Assembly: GCA_031289975.1 (NCBI GenBank)
Contig: JAITOM010000171.1
Span: forward strand, 1 to 5,847
Direction of reading: 5' to 3'
DNA: 5,847 nucleotides
From: Methanobrevibacter sp.
GTDB taxonomy: Archaea; Methanobacteriota; Methanobacteria; Methanobacteriales; Methanobacteriaceae
Under the pieces are notes generated by a model. That model was not told where the DNA came from. It ran no database searches and saw only the letters and a program-made list of their open reading frames with translations. Positions 1 through 5,485 of this stretch are shown one piece after another. Each line of letters begins with the position of its first letter. The stretch's first letter is position 1. The translations under genes and the position numbers were made by a program.

Positions 1-36
1 AGAATTATGTGATATATGTAAAGAATTATGTGATAT
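1..36. repeat. Short direct repeat, 15 bp at a 21-bp period
   Basis: AGAATTATGTGATAT occurs at 1-15 and again at 22-36. The window begins inside the first copy, so more copies may lie upstream. Function unknown. Confidence 0.5.
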
Positions 37-103
37 TATTATATAGTACAATATTTCTCCAAACTTTAGTAACATTTGTTTAAAAATTTTTATTAAAAAT
101 TAT

Positions 104-134
104 TCTTTAAATTATTCAAATTTTAATTTAAAGA
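104..134. repeat. A/T inverted repeat (10-bp stem, 11-nt loop)
   Basis: TCTTTAAATT at 104-113 pairs perfectly with AATTTAAAGA at 125-134, and a T6 run lies at 145-150. It could be the transcript end of an upstream gene outside the window. The rest of 1-239 shows nothing recognisable: only very short reading frames and A/T-rich simple sequence. Confidence 0.4.
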
Positions 135-231
135 GATATTAAACTTTTTTAAAAATTTAATGAAAATATATTATGGTAATAAAGTTAAGAGATAATACTA
201 TATATGTTATAATATAATAATAAATTAAATA

Positions 232-239
232 AGATTTTT
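232..239. repeat. Left target-site duplication of the MITE
   Basis: AGATTTTT directly abuts the left terminal repeat of the 240-423 element and matches 424-431 exactly. The flanking bases outside the octamer differ, so the duplication is 8 bp. Confidence 0.8.
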
Positions 240-423
240 GGGGCTGTGAAAAATCCAACTGATAAATTGTTTTTCCAACTTTTTATTCGATTGTAGGTAT
301 TAAGTAAAAATCCTTTTCAATATTGAATTGGTCTTATAAAGTCCTTAAAATGCTTTAAAAAATTAAGTATTATAAATATTAATAAAGTATTATAACTTCA
401 TCAGTTGAATTTTTCACAGCCTC
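240..423. mobile_element. 184-bp MITE (non-autonomous transposon) with 8-bp target duplication
   Basis: The ends form an inverted repeat: 240-263 (starting GGGGCTGTGAAAAA) and 400-423 read in reverse complement (starting GAGGCTGTGAAAAA) agree at 22 of 24 bases. Extending to 29 bases (240-268 and 395-423) gives 25 of 29. Both ends are bordered by the same octamer, AGATTTTT, at 232-239 and 424-431, as expected from an 8-bp target duplication. The interior has no open frame that could be a transposase. From memory, ISM1 of Methanobrevibacter smithii has 29-bp terminal repeats and makes 8-bp duplications, so it is a candidate parent; ISL3- and IS1595-type elements also duplicate 8 bp. The intact duplication suggests a fairly recent insertion. 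Confidence 0.85.
364..397 (+). promoter_or_regulatory. Possible archaeal TATA region inside the MITE
   Basis: The right interior of the MITE holds TATAAATATT (371-380) and a second TATAAC (391-396). If the organism is archaeal, the first would place a transcript start near 396-402, giving a leader of about 75 nt that contains the right terminal repeat. A second TATA-like stretch, AAGTATAAAAATTAT (446-460), is so close to the ATG that its transcript would be almost leaderless. In DNA this A+T-rich such matches are common, so this is only a suggestion. Confidence 0.25.
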
Positions 424-431
424 AGATTTTT
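424..431. repeat. Right target-site duplication of the MITE
   Basis: AGATTTTT directly follows the right terminal repeat and is identical to 232-239. Rejoining the flanks restores the presumed empty site, with the synthetase start about 42 bp downstream of the octamer. Confidence 0.8.
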
Positions 432-473
432 CTACTTTCCTGATTAAGTATAAAAATTATAAGATGGTCAATT

Positions 474-1433
474 ATGGGTTTATTGTTTTCTATTATTATT
501 CCAGTATATAATACTTCTAATGATTACTTTATCCGATGTTTGAATAGTATTAAAAATAATCATTTAAGTAAGGATAAACTTGAAGTTATATTTATTAATG
601 ATGGTATGAGTGATTTTAACTTTTATAAAAGGATGATTAATGCTATTCTAAAATCAAAGGGTTTTTTAACTAAGATTATCTCTAATGATATTAATATGGG
701 TCAATTGTACAGTCGATATATAGGTTTAAAAGAATCTAAAGGTGAATATGTGCATTTTGTAGATTCTGACGATGAAATATTTCCTCATATTTACACAACA
801 TTAGTTGATTATTTAGATAATGACCCCAATTTTATACTTTTTATGGAACAAATTTTCAATAATGAATTAGATTTAATAAGTCAAGAAGAAGTTTTTGATA
901 GAATAATTAATAATATTAATATTGATGAGCTAAAAAACAAAACTTTTACTAATGAACATCTTAAAGACTTAATGCATTTTTTTCAGTTAACATTACATTC
1001 TAAAGTTTTTAATCGGGATTGGATATTTAAAAATGTTGAACTTTGGACACCTAATCTTCGTTTTTGTGAAGATTTATTATTAACAATTGAAGTTTTAACA
1101 AAAGCAGAAAAATTCAAAATATTGCCAGAAAAACTTTATAAATATTACTATCTTCAAAATAAAGAAACAATTATTACTTCTAATATGGATACTAACTTTT
1201 TTTTCGATTTTTTATTTGTGTTTGAAAAAAGCATAGATTTGATATATAAAAAAAGATGGGATTTGAGACATATTCTCATTTACGATATTCTAATAATATA
1301 CCATTATATCATCTTTACTCAAAAAGAAGAAATAGAAGATCATTATAATTTTTTTATAAGTGAAATTTTAAGAAAATATAGTGATATAAACTTTAAATTC
1401 TTTAATAAAAATCAGTACCACTGGTTTAAAAGC
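474..1433 (+). other. Domain: GT2 (GT-A fold) glycosyltransferase, residues ~1-320
   Basis: The N-terminal domain carries the standard family-2 landmarks in order and at normal spacing: the beta-strand SIIIPVYN at 6-13, the nucleotide-binding INDGMSD at 41-47, a stretch of the NxGxxxxRxxGL..GeY type at 74-92, and the DSD/DD metal site at 97-100. A KVFNRDWI segment (177-184) and the ED pair at 199-200, which normally holds the catalytic base, follow. All key acidic residues are present, so this domain looks active. The region after about residue 215 is rich in F, Y, I and K and looks like the variable helical tail of these enzymes. The sugar donor cannot be told from sequence. Confidence 0.9.
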
Positions 1434-4400
1434 AATGAAAAATTATATGATTTTTTCGCCCCATTAATCCTTAGTGAAGATGAAAAATTCTTTATAAAAA
1501 TGCTAAATATTAGCGATGAAACTAAACTACCATCAAATATTCAGGAAAAAAGAGATAATGAATTTGATATGATTGAATTTTCATTGAATTCTTCGATTAA
1601 AGGATCGGATTCCTTGTTTTTGGCTTCTTTTTTTCTTGCTTTAACTAAGTTCACTTATAGACACGAAGTTTTAATCAGTAAATTATATTATACTGATATT
1701 TTTGATAAAATTATTTATGGAATGAACATTGATACAAATGAAACTGTTAGTACTTTTTTATCTAAAATAAAAGAGTTAAATGAGCAAATTGACAAATACA
1801 AATCATCTTTCAAAAACTTCAAAAAAATGAATGATTTACTTTTACCTGATTTGCAATATATTTATACAAACAATAAAATTAATAATATTTTTGAGATTCC
1901 TAATTCAGATTTTTCAATTATAATAGAAGATTCTGATGAGATTAAAGTTAAGATAATATACAATATTTCTTTGTATAGTAGTGATTTAGTTCATTTGTTT
2001 TATAATAGTTTTATTTTGATTTTAAATAAGTTTTTGAATGAAAAAAATGTTCTTCTTAAAGATATTTCTATTTGTTTTACAGAGGATAAAGTTCCAGAGT
2101 TTAATATTTCTCCCTTTAAAAATTTAAACAAATTGTTTGAAAAGGTTGTTAATGAAAATAATGATAAACTTGCTTTAATTGCAGAAGATGCTACTTTAAC
2201 TTATTATGAATTAAACTGTAAAGCTAATAATCTTGCTAATAACTTAATTGAAATGGGTTTAGAAATTGAAGATCGAGTTATTATTAATTTAGGTCTCGAT
2301 AGTAAACTTATAGTTAGTATTTGGGGTGTTGTTAAAGCAGGTGGAACATTCATACTTACTAATCCTCATGATCCAGTCAATATTGTTGATTTTATTAAAT
2401 ATGATAGTCAGGCAAGATTTATTATATCTAAAGATAATTTTGATTTTTTACTTGAAAATAGTGATAATACTAAACCTGAGGTTAATTTATCTGCTGATAA
2501 TCTGGTTTGTATTGTTTATACTTCAGGATCTACTGGTAATCCTAAAGGAGTAATTTTAACACACGGTTCCATATTAAATAAGATTAAAATTGAAGAATTT
2601 GATAAGATAAGTGATAATTATAAGTTTTTATTTTCAACTAATCCTATTTTTAATTTATTTGTGAATAATTTATTTTTAATTACTTATAAAGCATCAACTA
2701 TTGTTTTAGCTAACGAAGAACAAATTCATAACCCTTTAAAATTATTTGAATTGTATGAGAAAAGTGGGTTTGATGTAATTACTACAACACCTTCAATTAT
2801 TGATGAATATTTAAATAATAAAAAACTTGTAAAATTGTTAAATAAGATGAAAATAATAATTTTAGGTGGAGAAATCCTTAACAATGAGCTTATTAAAAAT
2901 ATTAAAGAGGATAATAATAGTAACTTATATAACTTATATGGCTTAGCTGAAGATAGTGGGCATAGTAATATTCATTTAGTAAAGAACCATAATAATTCCA
3001 TTGGTAAACCTGTTTTAAATACATTAGAAAAAATCATGGATATTGATGGTAATCCTTTACCTCCAGGTGTTATTGGAGAATTATGGGTTGGTGGTTTAGG
3101 AATATCGAAAGGATATTGGAAGAATAAAAAATTAACAAGAGAAAAATTTGTAAAAAAAGGAAAAATTAGATATTTCAAAACAGGAGATTTAGCTAAATAC
3201 AATAATGATGGTCATTATATTTTATTAGATAGAATTGATACTCAATTAAAACTTCATGGTCAAAGAATAGATCCTGGTGAGATAGAAAAAAATATACCAA
3301 AATCATTAAATATAAAAAAAGCTGTAGCAACAGTTAAAAAAATTAACAATGAAGATATTTTAGTTTTATATTTTACAACAAATATAAGTCACTCCAATAT
3401 TAATGAAATTAAAAAAAGGTTACATAATATTTTTAAAAGTAAGTTGCCCAGTTTTATGGTTCCAAGAATTTATGTTTATTTAAATGAATTCCCAAAAACA
3501 ATCAGTGGTAAAACTAAGATTAGAGATCTACCCAAACCAAAACCTGATGATTTGATAATTGAAAAGATGATTCCACCAAGCACAAAATTAGAAAAAGAAA
3601 TATTCTATATATGTAGTGAAATTTTAGGTTATGATAATTTTGGCATTAATAGTACTCTACTAACTATTGGTTTTACATCCCTATCCCTAATTAAGTTATC
3701 AACTAAAATATTAGAAAAATATGGTGTGGAATTAAGCTTAATAGATCTACTTAAAGGTGATGCTGATATTATGGATATATGCAATCAAATTGAAGAGCCT
3801 TCCAAAACTGAAAGCTTTAAATGTTCTCTTAAAGAGTTTTATCCTTTAACCCCCCAGCAATTAAATTATTTTAATCAAATTCAAGATGATGATGAAAGTT
3901 ATTCTGACTTTATAATGTACCATTATTTTATTTTTAAAGATGTTGATCCCATAAAATTAAAAAAAGCATTATTTAAGCTTATTAATTTTAATCCAGATAT
4001 TAAAACATCCTTTAAAGTGATTGATAATAAAATTTATCAACAAAGGAACGACAAACTTAGGATTGATATAAGTTTTCATAATGAGCAACTAACCACGGAT
4101 ATAATGAGCAATTATATTAAGCATTTTAATTTATTTGAATCTCCGCTTTTTTCTTTTGAAATATATTATTATGGCAATGAAACAAGTCTCTTGTTTTCAA
4201 TCCATCACATACTTTTTGACTATAGTTCTACATACATTTTTTTAAATGAATTATTTCAAATCTATTTCAATGAAAACTGGATTTCAAACAATGCTAAAGT
4301 TACTTATTTTGATTACTCTTTTAATTTAGAGCTAAAAAATAAAGATACTGCAAAAGTGGAATCATATTTCAAATCTAAAACTAAAAATATTCCTTTAAAT

Positions 4401-5078
4401 TCTTATATAAAATCTATTTCTCAAATACAAGAACATGAAACTAAATTTGCTTTTATCAGTTTGATTGATATGGATAAAATCACTTCTTTTTGCCAGAGGG
4501 GAAAAATTAGTTATGACAACTTATTTTTAGCTACAGCAGTTTTGACTTTATCCGACTTTTTTAATCGAAACCATCTTGTTTTGGAATATATTTTCAATGG
4601 ACGTGATAGTGTTAAATATAACAATACTCTGGGATTGTTCCGTCGCCATATTCCTCTTTTTTTTGATATTGAATATGATTGTTCGATAAATGACTACCTA
4701 TATTATGTTAATAGAAATATTAATGATGGTATTAATATGCCTTCAAGTAATCTATCAGAGAAGTTTAAAAGTTTTATTAATAATTTAGATCCTCCAAATA
4801 TAATTTATGACTACATCAGTAGTTTGGATAATAGTGTAGAATCAATGATTAAAGATAAAATTGTTGAATCTGGACTTTTCAATGATTCAAATTTATTCAA
4901 TAAAAAAGGTTTTTTTGTTAGAGTGATTATTGATAAAAGCTTTGAGATAGTATTGATTTATGATTCTGCTTACTTTTCAAATAAGGATATTAATGATTTT
5001 TTAACCTTATTACTCTCATATTTACAGTTGATTATTAATAATCCATTAGAATCATTGGATAAAATTATGAAAAAATAA
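474..5078 (+). CDS. Hybrid glycosyltransferase family 2 - nonribosomal peptide synthetase (GT2 / C-lobe / A / PCP / C)
   Basis: A 1534-aa multidomain enzyme. Residues 1-320 form a GT-A fold glycosyltransferase: SIIIPVYN (6-13), INDGMSD (41-47), a metal-binding FVDSDD (95-100) and an ED pair (199-200) in the usual catalytic-base position. Residues 365-535 resemble only the second half of a condensation domain. The adenylation domain (550-1020) has A1 LTYYEL (575), A3 YTSGSTGNPKG (682-692), A5 NLYGLAE (820), A7 YFKTGDL (900), A8 DRIDTQLKLHGQRI (919) and the A10 lysine K1013. The carrier domain has IGFTSL with S1069 for phosphopantetheine. A full condensation domain (1123-1534) has HHILFD at 1244-1249. 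It should activate one amino or other acid with ATP, load it on S1069 and pass it on through the last domain; the GT2 part would transfer a sugar from a nucleotide-sugar. No signal peptide or clear membrane segment is seen, so it is probably cytoplasmic. ATG 474 is the first start after the in-frame stop at 441 and gives a typical GT2 N-terminus. No thioesterase. The domain calls are strong; the product is unknown. Confidence 0.93.
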   Translation: MGLLFSIIIPVYNTSNDYFIRCLNSIKNNHLSKDKLEVIFINDGMSDFNFYKRMINAILKSKGFLTKIISNDINMGQLYSRYIGLKESKGEYVHFVDSDDEIFPHIYTTLVDYLDNDPNFILFMEQIFNNELDLISQEEVFDRIINNINIDELKNKTFTNEHLKDLMHFFQLTLHSKVFNRDWIFKNVELWTPNLRFCEDLLLTIEVLTKAEKFKILPEKLYKYYYLQNKETIITSNMDTNFFFDFLFVFEKSIDLIYKKRWDLRHILIYDILIIYHYIIFTQKEEIEDHYNFFISEILRKYSDINFKFFNKNQYHWFKSNEKLYDFFAPLILSEDEKFFIKMLNISDETKLPSNIQEKRDNEFDMIEFSLNSSIKGSDSLFLASFFLALTKFTYRHEVLISKLYYTDIFDKIIYGMNIDTNETVSTFLSKIKELNEQIDKYKSSFKNFKKMNDLLLPDLQYIYTNNKINNIFEIPNSDFSIIIEDSDEIKVKIIYNISLYSSDLVHLFYNSFILILNKFLNEKNVLLKDISICFTEDKVPEFNISPFKNLNKLFEKVVNENNDKLALIAEDATLTYYELNCKANNLANNLIEMGLEIEDRVIINLGLDSKLIVSIWGVVKAGGTFILTNPHDPVNIVDFIKYDSQARFIISKDNFDFLLENSDNTKPEVNLSADNLVCIVYTSGSTGNPKGVILTHGSILNKIKIEEFDKISDNYKFLFSTNPIFNLFVNNLFLITYKASTIVLANEEQIHNPLKLFELYEKSGFDVITTTPSIIDEYLNNKKLVKLLNKMKIIILGGEILNNELIKNIKEDNNSNLYNLYGLAEDSGHSNIHLVKNHNNSIGKPVLNTLEKIMDIDGNPLPPGVIGELWVGGLGISKGYWKNKKLTREKFVKKGKIRYFKTGDLAKYNNDGHYILLDRIDTQLKLHGQRIDPGEIEKNIPKSLNIKKAVATVKKINNEDILVLYFTTNISHSNINEIKKRLHNIFKSKLPSFMVPRIYVYLNEFPKTISGKTKIRDLPKPKPDDLIIEKMIPPSTKLEKEIFYICSEILGYDNFGINSTLLTIGFTSLSLIKLSTKILEKYGVELSLIDLLKGDADIMDICNQIEEPSKTESFKCSLKEFYPLTPQQLNYFNQIQDDDESYSDFIMYHYFIFKDVDPIKLKKALFKLINFNPDIKTSFKVIDNKIYQQRNDKLRIDISFHNEQLTTDIMSNYIKHFNLFESPLFSFEIYYYGNETSLLFSIHHILFDYSSTYIFLNELFQIYFNENWISNNAKVTYFDYSFNLELKNKDTAKVESYFKSKTKNIPLNSYIKSISQIQEHETKFAFISLIDMDKITSFCQRGKISYDNLFLATAVLTLSDFFNRNHLVLEYIFNGRDSVKYNNTLGLFRRHIPLFFDIEYDCSINDYLYYVNRNINDGINMPSSNLSEKFKSFINNLDPPNIIYDYISSLDNSVESMIKDKIVESGLFNDSNLFNKKGFFVRVIIDKSFEIVLIYDSAYFSNKDINDFLTLLLSYLQLIINNPLESLDKIMKK
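1566..2078 (+). other. Domain: isolated C-terminal lobe of an NRPS condensation domain (degenerate), residues ~365-535
   Basis: FLASFFLALTKF (382-393), a strand like 'HEVLISKLYYTD', a shortened 'YGMN...TVSTFLSKIKEL' segment and a tail of the type 'YNISLYSSDLVHLFYNSF' leading to 'LLKDISI' (to about 533) match the second half of a condensation domain in order. The first half, with the catalytic HHxxxDG motif, is missing; the glycosyltransferase sits in its place. The usual GxFVNTLP segment is also reduced. By itself this lobe cannot catalyse condensation; it may act as a structural platform for the adenylation domain. The match is by pattern, not alignment. Confidence 0.65.
2121..3533 (+). other. 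Domain: NRPS adenylation domain, residues ~550-1020
   Basis: All core motifs are visible in order: A1 LTYYEL (575-580), A2 VKAGGTFILTNP (620-631), A3 YTSGSTGNPKG (682-692), A4 NPIFNLFVNN (723-732), A5 NLYGLAED (820-827), A6 GELWVGGLGISKGYW (from 868), A7 YFKTGDL (900-906, D905 for ribose), A8 DRIDTQLKLHGQRIDPGEIE (919-938), A9 LPSFMVP (991-997) and A10 ISGKTK (K1013). ATP-binding and catalytic residues are kept, so adenylation should work. The residue aligned with Asp235 of the gramicidin synthetase A pocket, which normally holds the alpha-amino group, is Asn727, so the substrate may not be an ordinary alpha-amino acid. Confidence 0.93.
3558..3755 (+). other. Domain: peptidyl carrier protein (thiolation) domain, residues ~1030-1094
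   Basis: A four-helix carrier domain follows the adenylation domain after a short linker. The stretch LGYDNFGINSTLLTIGFTSL is the carrier signature, with S1069 (codon 3678-3680) as the phosphopantetheine attachment site. The motif is IGFTSL instead of the commoner LGG(H/D)SL, a variant also seen in functional carriers. Loading requires a phosphopantetheinyl transferase, which is not in this window. Confidence 0.88.
3840..5075 (+). other. Domain: terminal NRPS condensation domain, residues ~1123-1534
   Basis: The domain starts with YPLTPQQLNYF (C1 motif, from 1123), contains SIHHILFDYSS with the catalytic second histidine H1245 and D1249, then FNGRDS (from 1374) and LGLF (1386-1389) of the latch region. 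It ends with the usual terminal helix, SNKDINDFLTLLLSYL, and a NPLESLDKI tail just before the stop. At about 412 residues it is close to full family length. The HHxxxDG glycine is Tyr1250 here. Nothing follows it, so it either releases the product onto a soluble acceptor or condenses with a carrier domain on another protein. Confidence 0.87.
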
Positions 5079-5150
5079 ATATTTCTCCAATGATGTCAAT
5101 CTAATTTATTTCTTTTCTAAATATTTTATGGTTTTTGAAATAGCTTTTTT
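5079..5150 (+). terminator. Possible T-rich transcription end after the synthetase
   Basis: The stop codon is followed by T-rich runs, including TTTATTTCTTTTC near 5105-5117 and T6 at 5145-5150, with no clear stem-loop. Archaeal termination often relies on such runs. Weak in DNA of this composition. Confidence 0.25.
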
Positions 5151-5286
5151 AAGAAATGTATTTATAAATTCAATTTTCGGTAATCAACTTAGAATTAGTA
5201 CAAACAGGAACATAATGCGAAAATTGAGCTAATAAGAAAATCTCATCTTCAACAAATATAACTAAGAATTTATCTATTATTGAATA
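5106..5286 (-). pseudogene. Possible decayed reverse-strand gene remnant, unidentified
   Basis: Read on the reverse strand, 5286-5173 encodes a protein-like stretch (containing EDEIFLLAQFSHYVPVCTNS) that ends at a TGA at 5172-5170. The next frame, 5183-5106, continues with LPKIEF...LKKAISKTIKYLEKK and a TAA. One shift at about 5180 would join them into a plausible C-terminal region ending in a lysine-rich helix. No start codon or binding site is visible, and I do not recognise the family. It would converge on the synthetase gene. It may be chance in A/T-rich DNA. Confidence 0.25.
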
Positions 5287-5357
5287 CTAAACTAGTTATA
5301 TAGGGTTAATATTTAAATATAAATTATAAAATATTTATATTAAAATTAATATTGAAT

Positions 5358-5444
5358 AATAATCTTTAATTGGTTTTAAAGACTATATTAAACATGGTGC
5401 ATATAGTTTAGAGTTTGAAAATAATCTTTAATTGGTTTTAAAGA
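5358..5444. repeat. Two exact 25-bp direct repeats with internal dyad, 62-bp period
   Basis: The same 25 bases occur at 5358-5382 and 5420-5444, separated by 37 unrelated bases. Each copy contains a perfect 7-bp dyad, TCTTTAA / TTAAAGA, around a TTGGTT loop. No protein gene is seen from 5287 to 5485; 5300-5356 is A/T-rich simple sequence. The copies could be hairpin or binding-site repeats. No CRISPR leader or cas gene is present. Confidence 0.6.
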
Positions 5445-5485
5445 TCAATTAGATAGTTTAAAAATTTAATGAAATTTAAAATTTT

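Noticed and set aside
160..195. Small peptide gene (ATG at 160)
   Set aside because: Only 11 codons, no ribosome-binding site or recognisable features.
264..394. Transposase remnant inside the 240-423 element
   Set aside because: No frame gives a protein-like stretch; the interior is A/T-rich non-coding sequence, so it is called a MITE and not a broken IS.
464..511. ATG at 464 as the start of the big gene
   Set aside because: It is out of frame with the GT2 sequence and stops after about 15 codons; the ATG at 474 gives the normal GT2 N-terminus.
2326..2553. 75-codon forward open frame
   Set aside because: It lies wholly inside the adenylation domain (A2-A3 region) in another frame; its leucine/isoleucine-rich translation is what A/T-rich coding DNA gives when shifted.
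2972..3202. 76-codon reverse open frame
   Set aside because: It is antisense to the A5-A7 part of the adenylation domain, with no start signals or recognisable motif; a shadow of the conserved coding strand.
5358..5444. CRISPR array
   Set aside because: The 25/37 repeat-spacer look is suggestive, but there are only two copies, the repeat is unlike known archaeal CRISPR repeats, and there is no cas gene or third unit.
5079..5480. Thioesterase or further NRPS domain downstream of the stop
   Set aside because: No carrier, thioesterase or reductase motif was found in any forward frame of this stretch.
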